Positions 21,011-33,417 of a stretch of 64,000 nt of DNA are shown here, piece by piece (the first letter of the stretch is position 1; every line of letters begins with the position of its first letter). The notes below the pieces were generated by a model, which searched no databases, had not been told where the DNA came from, and saw nothing but the letters and a program-made list of their open reading frames with translations. The position numbers and the translations under genes were made by a program. Location: assembly GCA_029204045.2 (NCBI GenBank), contig CM055067.1, forward strand, positions 26,362,838 through 26,426,837, in the 5' to 3' direction. Source of the stretch: Tillandsia leiboldiana (lineage: Eukaryota > Streptophyta > Magnoliopsida > Poales > Bromeliaceae).

Positions 21011-21831
21011 AACGTGCGGAATACAGTTGAGTAGCCGAGTACATTCCCTCTCGTGCTCCGCCACGGTTTTGTCTCCTTGCCTCAAGGTGCGGAGGTCTCT
21101 TTCCATTGCCTTTTTGCGCTCACCGGAAAATACTTCATTGCAAGCATCTTCTTGAACCGCGGCCATGTGATTGCCGCCAAATCGGTCGTGGGATCATCCC
21201 GAATGTCCGTCCACCACTGGTAAGCATCGCCCTCAAGATGGTGTGTCGCCAACCACACCCGGTCCCCCTCCGCTACGAAGGTATCGTGGAAAAGTTTCTC
21301 CATGTGTAGAATCCACTTCTCAAAAACCCAATAGTCGGGTTTCTCTCCATCATATGTCCGGGGCTTGGATTCCCGGAATTCCTTCAAACGAGCCATGAGT
21401 CGGTCCCGCTCTTCTCCTGCTACCATCATCGGTAAAACCGTCCTCGCCGGTGGAGTCTGAACTGGCGGTGACATCACAACCTCTTCCCGGCGCCTAGCAC
21501 TCGGAGTGTGATGTGAAGGCTCGGGCACCTCAGGTCGAAGTGCATCGGTCACTCCACCCATGTGCTCTTGTGGTTGCACTGGTGGGTGAGAAGGGTCTTG
21601 AGTTCGTCTCGAGTTCCCCTTGTCGCCAACTGCTGGGTCAAAAGAGTTTTCAACCTCTGCATCTTGCCGACGCGAAGCCTCAGCCTGCTCTCGCGCCGCA
21701 GCCGACTGCCGCTCCACTACATCAGCTAGCATAGCCAACTACTCTCTCAAATCTCGGACCTCACTGGATCCGGAAGTAGCGGATGTCTCCGCTTCGGCCT
21801 CCTCGGCCGTCATGGAGCGAGTCGTAGGCAT
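21011..21831 (-). pseudogene. gag: Ty3-C gag, with stop, frameshift and 3' deletion
   Basis: Starts MPTTRSMTAEEAEAE at 21831, the first ATG after the primer site. A TAG stop interrupts codon 31 (21741-21739). Beyond it the frame stays open and shows an Ala/Arg-rich helix, a proline-rich linker and the Retrotrans_gag core (KPDYWVFEKW, HLEGDAYQWWTDIRDD, MKYFPVSAK). One missing base near 21105 shifts the frame after AKRQ. The other frame continues with the typical LRQGDKTVAEHERE...RLLN...IPHVV. Then the gene is joined to mid-protease, so capsid C-terminus and nucleocapsid are lost. Confidence 0.85.
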
Positions 21832-22156
21832 CACAAACTGTAACAGGCATAAAATGCGTAGGTTAAAATAACCAACGCGAAACGCATCCCCACTCAAAAC
21901 AAATCCCAATCATGCGAAAGCAAATGAAGCATGCCACAATTATTTCCCGATGTCAGGTTGTCGGCCGCCAACCAGACCTTCCAAGGAAATAGAAGGTGCA
22001 ATCACTTCGATCAACTCCAACTCATATGAAGTTATAGTATTAACCCAATCAGGTTACTTTCGCCAAGTAATCATATAAGACCCCGTCTCTCACGTTCTTA
22101 ATCCTTATGGTCCAACCAGCCTAAGGTTTGCTAGGTCCTCTAAGACTCAACCCTAG

Positions 22157-22168
22157 GCTCTGATACCA
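22157..22168 (-). other. Primer-binding site of Ty3-C
   Basis: Minus-strand TGGTATCAGAGC, 8 bp from the LTR edge at 22177. The stretch 21832-22156 is non-coding leader. Confidence 0.92.
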
Positions 22169-22176
22169 ATATAATC

Positions 22177-24686
22177 TGTCACGCCCCAGGCCCCAGCGTA
22201 AGCCTACCCGGCACGTGCACAGACCCGCCGTGTGCACAAGGTACCCCCCGGTACACACAAGGCGTCTACAACAACCAAGCAGAAAGGAAGCAATATACAC
22301 ATCCTACTAGTAATCAGAGCACAACAGAACTAATCTATACATCAAAGAGGAAAGTAGATAACAACTAACATACAAGAAGTTAAAATCCAATATACAAATT
22401 TGGTCCCTTCAAATACAACTTATCAAAATACATGGGTGGTTTCTATGCCAAAATACACTGACACCTCTCCAAGAAAAACAAAAGAAAAGGTGCCCCGCAA
22501 CCACCTCGAGTGGTGCGACGGGGATTAGCTAACTATGCGATAACCCCTTGCCACGGTCCCGAGCCCCTCCCACTGCGGATGGCTCTGCAAAACAACAACC
22601 CAAATGGGGTGAGAACTATTAATCAATAGTTCCCAGTGGGTAAGCCGCCGAGAGAAGCGAATTACACCACTAGGTCAACTGAGGCATAAGATAGTATAAC
22701 TGCTGAAATAAAATGCAGGTAATAAACAACTGAAGCAAAGTAAAGTACTCTACTACTATCATGCCTCTATGCTCATGTACAAAGTAATGATGATATGAAT
22801 CTATCATGTTATCATAATGTCCAACTACAATCAGTAGTATTATTCATGTGGTGTCCAATGTCAAGTTTGCTATCATGTATGCCCAACTACCATGAATGTA
22901 TCATCTATGTGATATTTCAATGTCAAGTTTGGTTAACTTAATCCTTTTCTCTTGAAGACTTTCTTTGAGTCTAAGCTTGAGCCACACCTCATGGTCCCGT
23001 GGTGGTACCCCCCAAGGAGCTATACCAATCCAACGGCGTCCCAATCGGCACCCAATCCCGCACGGCGATCATACTGTCGCAAATGGCCAACTCCGGAGTG
23101 CCGGCTTGGAGGGAGCGACCCTACCAAGCATGTGCGAATGAGCACAAACGGCAAGCAAGCAAATCTCGATCATCGTGTCTGAAACACGGAATAGCAAGTC
23201 ATCGTGTCTAAAACACGGAATAGCATCATCGACCTTTAGGTCGGGGTATAGTATCTCAAGTGTCAATGTTTCATATACAATATTAACATTATCTTGCATA
23301 ATGAAAGAGTAAAACATTTACAAGTTGTCCTCATGTCTCAAACATGGAATCTGACTATTTCATCTTGATTGTACAAGTTTAGGAGTTTTCTACTTGTATC
23401 TCACAACACTAGATGGCCCTAATGTCAAAATGTCCAGTTACACATGATCATATGCATAACATACCTCAATAATTCTATAACATGTATAGTTATTCTCTAT
23501 TCGTATCCAAAAGCTTAAGTTCACGAAAATTCCTATTCAATCCCCCCTCAAAGTGCCCATGCACCTACAATGTTTACCTCTACTACATAGAGTATGAATT
23601 TTTCTACACATGAAGGGGTTCAAATGCATGATCATAAATCATGATAAATCAAACGATGCATATTTAATATAACAATGATGCCCTAAAAGTCTATAGAAGA
23701 CATAGGGGGAGTTCACCCATTTCGGTGACGTCAGACCCACCGGAAGGTTGCCAAATCCTTATGAAGGATCCTTACCAAGAAGCCCACACTTCCTCTTATG
23801 CCCTAAGAGAAGTTTCCAAAGGGTTAAAACATCACAAAACCCTAATCACAAAATCCCTTAAAATTATAAGGAAAATAGGTGGAAAAAATACCTTGGGTTG
23901 AGAAATCTTGCTAAATCTTGAAATCCAAACAAGAAAAGTTTCAAAACCAACCCACAAGAGTGTTCTACACCCATCAATTCCACCCCAAAAGCTATAGGTC
24001 AAAAAGCCCTAAAGTAAACCCTAGTTTTCCAAAAGCTAGGTTTTCCTTCAAAAATCCCAAAAGAAATGAAAAAGAAGTATTCTAAACCTCTTTGAGCTTG
24101 AATCCCACCTTGGAAAAGCAAAGGATAGGCACAAAAGCTCCAAACTTCCTTCTTCTCCAAGTGCTAGCCTTCCTCCAAGCTCTTGTAGCAAGCTTCAATG
24201 GTGGAGAAGGGGAGGTTGAAGAAGAACCCAAGTAGAGAGAGGTGTTGGAGAAGGAAATCCAAGATCTCTTCCTCTCCCTTTCTCTCTCTAGCACTTTCTC
24301 TTGCCCTCTCCAAATGAGAGGAAAAGAGAGGTGACGAGGGTTAAAAAAACCCTCAAGCAACAAAAGTCAAAAAGCCCCTTGCAAGAAACGTTATTTCGTT
24401 TCTTACTGTGCTGTCCAGACCTGCACGATCCGGATTGCTCTATCCGATCCGGATCCCGAACGTGGAATTTCCAGTTTCGCGCGGACGATCCGGATTGCGC
24501 CTATCCGATCCGGATCCCGAAGCCAAAAACCCCAAAAAATCAAAATTTTCAAAAATTTCCGATTTGCGCCCAAACTCTCCGGAAACCTTCTAGAACCTTC
24601 CGGAAGCTTACAAAAACATTCTAAGGGTATCATTCAACCCTCCACACACTCGAACTTCGCAATTTGCTAAAGTTCAGTGTACTACA
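22177..24686 (-). mobile_element. Ty3-C 5' LTR (right copy)
   Basis: Near-identical partner of 15185-17693. Differences seen by eye include single bases near 22281, 22434, 22571, 22680, 23180, 23383, 24056 and 24439, and one extra A near 24537. This supports a recent insertion. Confidence 0.92.
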
Positions 24687-24691
24687 AGTGG
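24687..24691 (+). repeat. Right target-site duplication of Ty3-C (AGTGG)
   Basis: Second copy of AGTGG, directly after the LTR end ACTACA. Confidence 0.92.
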
Positions 24692-24877
24692 AGGAATTGC
24701 GCAATCGGGCTATGCCGTACTGGATGTTGTTGTTATTGTTGTTGAGGAGTAATCACGGGGAGTGAGTGATGACTTAGGAGCTGATGATGATGATGTTGAG
24801 TACTTACCTTTGTTGTTTGTGACTCCTGGTGGAATTGAGCTAGTTTCGAGGACGAAACCTTCTTTAGTGGGGGAGGA
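24692..24877 (+). pseudogene. Ty3-B integrase tail and polypurine tract
   Basis: The first ~30 bp continue the integrase C-terminus interrupted at 15179 (EELRNRAMPYW). A non-coding stretch follows, with the TTTCGAGGACGAAAC motif usual just upstream of Ty3 3' LTRs. The polypurine tract AGTGGGGGAGGA (24866-24877) touches the 3' LTR. Confidence 0.8.
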
Positions 24878-27800
24878 TGTGAGGACCCGGATCCCCACGA
24901 CGAGATTACTGGTTGACCAGCAGCTCCTGGAGGCCTATGGGGCGTGTCAGTGGTATTTGTGCACCAATTGGACACAAGTGATGGGCTCAGTGTGTTAAAT
25001 GGATCACGTGGGTGATCGGTGGACTCCGTCAGAGCTTCAGAAGTGGTTTCGCGCGCAATGGATATTAAAATTGGGCTCAGCGCGAAGTTTGGATCAAGGA
25101 ACATCTTCCCGGATGCCTTCGGCAATTTTTAGAGTTGGAATTTGGCAAAATGGACCTCGGATTTGGATTCAGCGCGCGAAAACGATGAAAATGGACTATT
25201 CACTTGCATTTTTCGGAGTCCAGATGATTCGGCATGTTTTTCGAGGTAAGGTTACTGTTCCGGTACCGGCGGCGGCGGCGTGCGGCGGCGGGCAGCGGCG
25301 GAGCAGGCTCGGGCAGGTGCGCGGTCCACTTCGGAGGCGTGCACCGGTCGCGGGCCACGTGGCGGCTCCCGGTTGGGCCGGCGCAGCGGGCGCGGTCCAC
25401 GGGAAAGGCGGGTGTACGGTGGACCGGTGGGGGGACACGTGGCGCGCACCGGTTGGCCGGTCCACGTGCACTCGGTCCACGAAGCTGGCTGGGGAGCACC
25501 TCGGGAAGCGTGCGTGCAGAGGCGCAGGCGGCGTCGCAGGCGCGCACGTGGGCGACTGTTGACCGAGTGCGGTCCACGCGTCGCCTTCCCCAAGCGCCAC
25601 GTGTCGAGCAGCGGATGGCCGGTGTGGCTGTCCGCTGTTCGGGGGCGACGTGGCGGGCCCTGGGATTTCCGGGCGTGAACAGTGTTGGGCCGGGCCCAAC
25701 ACTGTAGCCGCCCCGTCCTTGCCAGCGCCCGGAAAGTGGGACTTGTTCGGTATTTTTCGAATTATTTCGTCAGCCTATTTAAAGGATCCGAACCTCCTTC
25801 TTCACCCCTTTTTCCGCAGTTCCGAGCTTCCCCTCTCCCCGAGCCCTTCATCAAAGTTGCTCCCCTTCGTGTTGCTCACCCTCTGGAGGATTTCTAGGAT
25901 TTTTGGTGGCACGCTTATCGAGGTTTCCTTTTTTACGGCGCGGCGCGACGCTCGTCCATTTGGGTTCCCCTTCGTTCCGTTTCGGTGCGCGAGCTCCCCC
26001 GGCCTACTCCGACCACCGTTTCAGGTGATTCTTGCGCCGTTGGATCCACGACGGACAGATCTACGATCTTGGTATTTTCAGCTTTCCCCCATTTCGTGTT
26101 TTTCGAGGAGTTCTTCCATGTTTACTGTGACACGGTTTTCTGATGGATTTTCTGGACAGTGACACCTTGCCGGATTTTTATCTCCGCAACCGGGCATCGG
26201 ATGGCGACGTGCTTGTAGACTTTTTTCATCTACTCGACGCGAGGATTGTCATAGTATTTTCCTTGGATTTTTCTGAGTTTTTCCCCAAGGTATATTTCTC
26301 GCCCTTTATCTGTGCATGGAAATACAGATGTGTGGTTTTGTGTTTGTGAGCGCCCTGTGTTGTGGAATTTGTAACTCGGCCCACGGGGCTCGGAATTTGA
26401 CGTGCAGGTACTCGTTTCGAAGGTATCGACGCGAGGAACCCGACAGTAATTTTATTGGATTTTTTAGAGTCCGTTCTGCAGGTGAAAACAGTACATCTTC
26501 GGGGTTGTTTTCTAATGTTGTATATACTTAGAATATTTTGGATTAAGTGTAATGTTGGACCGTATTGTTGTACCCAGGGGTGTTTGCAAGTGTTGCTGGA
26601 CCTGTTGGAACTAGAGAATATTGGACATAGTGGATTCCGGGTGTTTTCAGCTGTTTGAAGCCGAGGCTTCCGCGTCTTGTACCGAGGGTGCTGTTTTGGC
26701 GGATTTTGGACTGTGAGCATCTACACACTTCACCGACTTCGGCTTTGCCTGCGGAAACCGCTTCAGGTGGGTGCTTTGTTTCCAGAACCGGTGGACGGTT
26801 CTCTAATTCTGTATGTTAGGATGCATGCATGTTTAGGGTACATGGTTTATGTTTGTAAGGTAGGTAAGCTTGATAACGATAATTTTATATATAACTGCAA
26901 GAATAGTATTTATGAGGTATACTAAGGACTTGCATGATTTGGACATCTATGTTGATGATTGGTGTGAGCTTACCTAGGTTAATGTTACCCTATATGATCA
27001 TGTAACATGCCATGTTAGCACATAGCCTTTCATATGGTCGGTTTATGCTTTGGGACAGGATTTTGGTAGCTATGTGCGGATTTGTACTCTGAGGAGTGAT
27101 TATGATCGAGGATTATGGTCAGGTGTAGGCATGTGGATTACTTGTTGTATCTTTCTTGAGGACAAATGCATGCTTGTATGGACGTATAGTTATGCCCCCT
27201 TTTTATTGCTACACTACTTATTGGAACTTGGCTTAGGAGAAACCATGCTTTTCCTTTCTCCTTCTTGTTAGTCAGGTGGTCAGTGTTGCTCGGGTTTGAG
27301 CAGGGGTCTGGATAGTGTAGTCGGGACTTCGTGTCTGGGACAGGTTGGATTAGTTGTGGGGCTTTGCGGCAACCGCGGATATTGGGCGGTTGACCGGATG
27401 TTTCTCTATGCCCCGGATTGGGTGTCAGTTTTCTTTAGTGGATGGAGTTTCCCACTTATCGTTCAGTTGCATCCGATTGAGGTCGGGTCTTTCCTTGGTG
27501 GTTGAGTTTTCCCACTTTGATCAGATTGATGATCAAAGTCCTGCTATACTGAGATACTGGTTACTGTGATACTTTACTCATGCGGGTCGCTCCCCTCGAG
27601 CGCCACTTCGGAGGTAGGCTTTTCGGACCCAGCCTTGTGTGCCGGTCTGATACTTGTTTTGGGATGCGAGCCGTGCGGGCCGATCCCGCGGTTTCGAGCC
27701 TTGTGTGCAGATTCTGCTGAGCAGGCAATGCCAGTTTTACTGGTGGCACTAGATTGGGTTTATTACAGATATTTGCCTTTCTTGTTTCACTCGTGTCAGG

Positions 27801-28830
27801 GGGACCGAGTGGAGTCTAGTAGCTGTGTTTAGACCAGTGCGAGTGTTGTTGGGATCCATTTGGGGACTGTGTTCTCGAGGTCTTTGTGAGTTGTTGACCG
27901 TTGTGCGAGAGGCTTGGTGATCTTGAGTTTATGCGTTCTGAGAGAGAGAGAGTGGATTTTGACTATTGCCTGCATGAGCCACTACTCGGTAGCGAGTTAG
28001 TCCGTTTGGACGCCCTACGTAATTCCTGCCCGTCAGCGGGAGGTGGTTGTAGGTGGGCGCAGGTTTGACTGGACCCGATGTGGCAGTCAGCTCGATTGGG
28101 TCGATTGAGCACCTCGTGTGCGAGTGTTGCATATCTTTATCAGAGTTTCCCCTTTTGAGCATTTAGATAGAGGCATGGTAGCTGTTGGAGTCTCCAGCTT
28201 TCCTATTTCAGTCTTTACTGCTTTGGTTATCTTATGCCTCCAGTGGACTTAGTGGGAAGATCGTCGGGCCTGGTGGCGGTACCCACTGAGGACTCCCTTT
28301 TTAGGTGTAGTTCTCACACCCGTTGGGGGTTTTCCCCCTCCCCTTCTTTTCTCTCCTTTATTTTGTAGAGTCTTAGCGGGTGTTGCTGATTCTGCGGTTG
28401 TTGATCGAGGCGAGGGAGTCGCGTGCTAGATCCCTACCCGTCGTTGGAGAGTAGCGGTACCCCTTCAGAGGAGATCTTCTGTAGATTAGTCGTTTCTTTT
28501 TCCTCTTTTGAGAGACTGTTGTAATGAGGATATTATGTATCGAGAGACTGTACACTGTTGTATTCATTGGAGTTACCTCCCGGTTTTGTTCAGAGCTTGT
28601 ATTTGAGGATATTGTATTATTTTTATTCTTTTGGGAGGCGGACATTGTTGTATTATTTCCAGTTGTACAGTGTTTGATTTTAGTTATACAGTAGATTTTT
28701 ATCTTTAGCTCTGATATCTGTTTAGCTGTAGTACTTTTCTTGCAGGTAGGACGCTTCGCTTATGCAGTTTGGCATATGTGGCGGATCTGTTGGTGAGCCC
28801 GGGTCGCAGTTTTGACCCCGGGGCGTGACA
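24878..28830 (+). mobile_element. Ty3-B 3' LTR
   Basis: Partner of 7866-11818. It carries the same U3 palindrome (25679-25705), the TATTTAAA box (25776-25783) and a better preserved U5 hairpin (TATGC at 28761-28765, GCATA at 28772-28776). No gene is visible. Confidence 0.92.
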
Positions 28831-28835
28831 AGAAG
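28831..28835 (+). repeat. Right target-site duplication of Ty3-B (AGAAG)
   Basis: Second AGAAG; the Copia-A LTR resumes with AATTCAAAAGGATCAGG. Confidence 0.92.
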
Positions 28836-28963
28836 AATTCAAAAGGATCAGGTACGTTTAACTAAATAAGGTTGGTGATCCGAATACTTCTTATAGTGTA
28901 TAAATACTTGGATGGATTTTTAATCGCATAAAAATCAAAAACTGGACATGTTATATGTTCAGG

Positions 28964-29261
28964 ATCCGGATCAGGGTACTGCAGTCCGGACCCCGAACAT
29001 AGGGTAGTTCATGCGCAAATCCAGTCCGGAACACATCTGCTTCAGTCCGAACCCCGAACGTGGATTTTGCAGAAATCGCATGAACAATCCGGTCCGTGGT
29101 TACTTCAGTCCGAACCCCGAACGTGGTTTTCTGGAAAAATTTTGTTTAATGACGACAGTCCGGATCGCACTAATTCCAGTCCGGACCGTCGACCTGAAAA
29201 CTTCCAGATAAGGTTAGTTTTTTATTCTTATCCTCTTCCAATGGTTTCTAACCTATAAATA
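28964..29261 (+). promoter_or_regulatory. Copia-A U3 promoter: CCGGAT/CCCGAAC block and TATA
   Basis: Repeats of CAGTCCGGACCCCGAAC and variants, several followed by GTGGATTTTGCAG-like words, lie 50-290 bp upstream of CTATAAATA. The antisense Copia-B LTR (32925-33180) and Copia-C (52862-53095) carry related blocks in the same place. Sireviruses are known to have clusters of CCGGAC palindromes in the LTR. Confidence 0.7.
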
Positions 29262-29520
29262 AACCATACGATTCATCTTTTAGGGTAATCCAAAATACGG
29301 TCAAAAAGAGAAAAATCCACCTATAGAGAAGAAAGGAAATAACTAGATTTAATTCTATGTTTCTTCATCTATATTAATTAATTTGATTCTAGGTTTTCAA
29401 ACTCAGATTTTGAGTAGAATCAAATTAATGAATACTTAGATGGTATTTCCGATCTATCTTTGATCTAAGTATTTGGCGGATCATCACCACCAACAAAACA
29501 ACGATTTTCCCCAAAATTGG

Positions 29521-29700
29521 CCCGTGGATTCGCGTGGCCTTGTGGATTCAAGGTGCTACCGCTCTTGTGGATTCGGAGCGAGGTACGTTCGTGTGATCGA
29601 GACGTACTACCTGGTGGAGACCGTGGATTCGGTCAGACGTCGTGGACTCGACGTTGGACGCCATGGATTCGGCGTTGGACGCACATCGTGGATTCGAGGC
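29521..29700 (+). repeat. Interspersed GTGGATTCG motif in Copia-A LTR
   Basis: CGTGGATTCG and close variants (GTGGACTCG, ATGGATTCG) recur about eight times in 180 bp, spaced irregularly, in the transcribed part of the LTR. Copia-B (about 32420-32625, antisense) and Copia-C (about 53420-53605) keep the pattern. Confidence 0.75.
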
Positions 29701-30002
29701 GCGTTGCGGAGCGAGCGGAGAAGAACTACTAAGGAGCGTATGGAAAAAGGTTGAGTCGTGTGTGAGTACGTTATATCACCTTTGTACATGTTATAATTCT
29801 AGTGGATTTCACCGTGTGATCGGTCCCGTGGTTTTTTACTCCTGTGATGGAGTTTTTCACGTAAAATCTCTGCGTGTTATTTAATTTTCCGCATTGGGTT
29901 TTATTACGCAAAGATTTTTGAGTGTTTATCGTTTACACCTATTCACCCCCCTCTAGGTGTTTTTTCCCCTATTTAGATCCATATTAGATATAACCCAACA
30001 AT

Positions 30003-30013
30003 TGGTATCAGAG
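30003..30013 (+). other. Primer-binding site of Copia-A
   Basis: TGGTATCAGAG, 2 bp after the LTR end; initiator-Met tRNA type. Confidence 0.88.
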
Positions 30014-30033
30014 AGGGAATAGGGTTGTAAACA

Positions 30034-32141
30034 ATGGTTGAAGGTGGAAACATCAACAGACCCCCGTTCTTCGATGGAACAAACTATGCCTACTGGAAAG
30101 TACGGATGAAAGCCTTTTTAATTTCCATCGACTAACGGGTGTGGCAATCAATCGAGTTAGGATGGTCAAATCCAACTGAAATTATTGTTGATGTTCACAC
30201 CATCAAACCTAGGTTGAAATGGACCAAGGAAGAGATTGACTCATCTTCTTACAATGGCAAAGGAATTAACGCCTTATTTAATGCTTTGTCACAAACTGAA
30301 TTCTCTCGCGTCTCGGCATGTGAGACTGCGAAAGAAATCTGGGATGTTCTACAAGTTACACATGAGGGAACAAACCTTGTGAAGATTCAAAAGCTGCAAA
30401 TGCTTACGAGCAAATTTGACTCTATTTTCATGGCAGAAAATGAATCATTCACAGATTACTATACACGATTGCAAGATATCGTAAACACATGTGCTAACTT
30501 GGGAGAGAAAATTTCAGAATTTAATGTCGTAAGAAATATTTTAAGGACTCTTCCTGAAAGATTTCGTTCCAAGGTTACGGTCATTGAAACTATTAAACAC
30601 CCAGACGAAATCCGTGTAGAAGAATTAGTTGGTGCACTTCAAACATATGAAATGACATTTCCTACTAACTATTCTTCTGGAAAGGCATCATCTTCTAAGT
30701 CTTCAGGTTTTGCGTTGAAAACAACAAAAGAAAAAGACGCGGATTCATCCTCCTCAGACGATGACGAGAACCTATCTATGGAGGATTTTGAGAAGCAGCT
30801 TGCTCTCTTGACAAGAAAATTTCGCCGAAACTTTCGAAGGGGTAATTCAAGTAAAACTTCATCCTTCGTAAAGTCGAATAAAGGCAAAGGTTCTTCAACC
30901 TACAAGTCAAGAAAGCAAGAGAGTTTTTTAAAGGACAAGAAAAGCTCGGAGGGACAAATCCAATGCTTCAAGTGCCGAGGATACGACCGCATCTCAACGG
31001 AGTGTCCCAATAAGAATCCGTCGAAGAAGAAGGCGATGCAAGCAATCACTTGGGATGACACCTCATCGTCAAATGAGTCATCTTCCAGTGATGAAGAAAA
31101 TAACGCAACGGCATTCCACGCATCCACAACTTCACCTTTCGTGTACTTAATGGCAAGTACATCCGATTCACTGTCCAACTCCTCCCAAGTTGAAAAGAAT
31201 GCAACGGACAACGAATCGAGTAACTCCGAAGGTGAAGACTTTGCTTTGGCCTACCATAAACTTTTAAAGGATTCAAAGAAACTGCCTAAGCAAAACAAGG
31301 GTTTGAGAGGGAGATTGCAGGATCTCGAAGTAGAAGTAAAAAGTGCAACTTCTCTCTCAAACGGTCTTGAAGTGGAAAAGGATAACTTGATCAACGTAAA
31401 TGTTTCACTTCAAGAGAAAAATGAGCATTTCGAGAAGGAACACGTAAAAATGGTGGATAAAGCAAGTTACTTCTTGAAGCTCTACTCCGAGGCTCGACAA
31501 GAAAAAATGGAAATGACGAAGACCATTTTCCAACTTAAGGATGATCTAAAGCGATTTTCTTCTGGAAGGAGCAAGTTGGATAAGATGCTTGGTCTTGGTC
31601 AAACAAATCGTTACGGCCTTGGATACAATCGAACTGGAGACAGTCCTAGTTCGAGTAAGACAGTTTTTGTGCACCAGTTGGTATCTCCTCCTCCGACAAC
31701 GGAATTCACTGCATACAACGACAGCAAGCCTACCTCACCTACTTCGGGTTCGACAAGTTCAAAGGTATGTTTTCGTTGTGGTTTTGCTGGGCACATAAGA
31801 AGAGATTGCAAGATTGGAGCGAAACGATCACATCAAGCACCTCTTGCAACAACTACCAAAAAGGTGATTCCCCGGAAATCAAAGAAAAATTTTTCAAAGG
31901 AAAAGAGCCTTGGTAGTTCACCTCACAAGACGATGTCAAACAAGACAGTTTCACCTAGGAGAATAACGTCACATCCAGTGCGGACGCAGTCCAAAAAGGT
32001 TTGGGTGCGCAAAGGTGAAATCTTCCCTTGTCTTGTCATTCATACTTCTTTGCATGCTTATGACAATTCGTCTTGGTATCTGGATAGTGGATGTTCCCGT
32101 CATATGACCGGTGACAAAAATTGTTTTCAATCTTTAGAGAA
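30034..32141 (+). pseudogene. gag: Copia-A gag-protease, Sirevirus-like, truncated
   Basis: Starts MVEGGNINRPPFFDGTNYAYW, the usual start of copia gag. A TAA stop lies at 30133-30135; beyond it about 670 codons stay open. Parts in order: UBN2-type gag core (about residues 40-215 from the start), Ser/Asp-rich linker, a first zinc knuckle CFKCRGYDRISTEC in which the expected His is Arg, then a long acidic and coiled-coil part. A second, intact knuckle CFRCGFAGHIRRDC follows, and the protease start WYLDSGCSRHMTGD with Asp-Ser-Gly. Two knuckles and the long gag fit a Sirevirus. It is cut at 32141 by Copia-B; the last 10 codons after that belong to the Copia-B LTR. Confidence 0.88.
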
Positions 32142-33400
32142 TGTCGGGTTTATACTATATGGATCTAAATAGGGGAAAAAACACCTAGAGCGGGGTGAAT
32201 AGGTGTAAACAGTAAATACTCAAAAATCTTTGCGCAATAAAACCCAATGCGGAAATAAAAAATAACACGCAAGATTTTTACGTGGAAAACTCCAAAGCCA
32301 GGAGTAAAAAACCACGGGACCGATAACACGGCGAAATCCACTAGAATTATAACACGTACAAGGTGATGTAACGTACTCACTCACGACTCAACCTTTTCCA
32401 TACGCTCCTAGTAGATCTTCTCCTCTCGCTCCGCAACGCTCCTCGAATCCACGATTTGCGTCCAACGTCGAATCCACAGCGTCCAACGTCGAGTCCACGA
32501 CGTCTGACCGAATCCACGGTCTTCACCCAGTAGCACGTCTCGAATCCACGAACGTACCTCGCTCCGAATCCACGAGAGCGGTTGCACCTTGAATCCACAA
32601 GGCCACGCGAGTCCACGCGCCGATTTTGGGAAAATCGTTGTTTTTGGGTGGTGATAATCCGCCGAATACTTAGATCAAAGATAGATCGGAAATACCATCT
32701 AAGTATTCATTAATTTGATTCTACTCAAAATCTGAGTATGAAAACCTAGAATCAAATTAATCAATATAGATGAAGAAACATAGATTTAATCTCGTTATTT
32801 CCTTTCTTCTCTATATGTGGATTTTTCTCTTTTTGACCGTATTTTGGATTACCCTAAAAATGAATCGTAGGGTCTAATTATAGGTTAGAAACTGTTGGAA
32901 GAAGATAAGAATCAAAAACTAACCTTATCTGGAATTTTACAGGACGACGGTCCGGACTGGAATTATGGCGGTCCGGACTGTCGTGGCTAAACAGACTATT
33001 TCCAGAAAAACATACCTTCGGGGTCCGGACTGAAATACCACGGTCCGGACTGTTCATGCAATTCCTACAGAATTTACGTTCGGGGTCCGGACTGAAGTAA
33101 CCCCGATCCGAACTGGAATTACGCATTAACTACCCTATGTTCGGGGTCCGGACTGTAGTGCCTGATCCGGATCCTGAACATGTAATATGTCCAGTTTTTG
33201 ATTTTTATGCAATTAAAAATTCATCCAAGTGTTTCTACACTATAAGAAGTATTCGGATCATCAAAACTATGTAGTTAAACGTACCTGATCCTTTTGAATT
33301 CTTCTTTCTAGAGATTGAGGTATATGATCCAAACTTCTTCATCTTCAATCTTCAATACTTAACCATCTTCACAAAATACGCCAAAACAAATTCCTTAACA
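32142..33400 (-). mobile_element. Copia-B 3' LTR (antisense)
   Basis: Reverse complement of the Copia-A LTR: plus-strand start TGTCGGGTT (end of the LTR) at 32142, and plus-strand end CCTTAACA at 33400. GAGAA (32137-32141) would be the left target duplication. The minus-strand U3 block is 32925-33180, with a weak TATA (CTATAATTA) near 32875-32884. No gene is visible. Confidence 0.9.
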
Positions 33401-33417
33401 ATCTCCCCCTTTGGCGG
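33401..33417 (-). other. Polypurine tract of Copia-B
   Basis: Minus-strand CCGCCAAAGGGGGAGAT abuts the 3' LTR, as expected for plus-strand priming. Confidence 0.85.

Larger units (their letters stand above)
15185..24686 (-). mobile_element. Ty3-C, complete antisense chromovirus-like element
   Basis: A 9.5-kb element on the minus strand with LTRs of 2,509 and 2,510 bp differing by eye at about nine bases and one indel. Primer site (22157-22168) and polypurine tract (about 17694-17706) are in place, flanked by AGTGG. Gene order gag, protease, RT, RNase H, integrase and the C-terminal sequence suggest a Tekay/Del-like chromovirus; this clade call is tentative. The coding region has many lesions despite the young LTRs. 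Confidence 0.92.
7866..28830 (+). mobile_element. Ty3-B, complete non-autonomous LTR retrotransposon
   Basis: Two LTRs of about 3,953 bp each (7866-11818 and 24878-28830) flank a short, eroded internal region. Primer site is at 11827, polypurine tract at 24866-24877, target duplication AGAAG on both sides. Without the Ty3-C insertion the element is about 11.5 kb, of which roughly two thirds is LTR. Gag and pol survive only as scattered homologous scraps full of stops, so it resembles a LARD-like passenger that needs proteins from a relative. Confidence 0.92.
28836..30000 (+). mobile_element. Copia-A 5' LTR, remainder
   Basis: Continues the LTR started at 7766 and ends AACCCAACA at 30000, directly before a primer site. 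It holds the CCGGAT/CCCGAAC block (28964-29205), a TATA box (29253-29261) and a run of GTGGATTCG-type motifs (29521-29700). No gene is visible; short open frames match repeats of the same LTR in other orientation. Confidence 0.9.

Noticed and set aside
32142..33400. Plus-strand Copia-A ending in a head-to-head recombined LTR
   Set aside because: The junction lies exactly at an LTR terminus within the protease gene, and a polypurine tract and matching antisense internal region follow. A separate antisense insertion is simpler.
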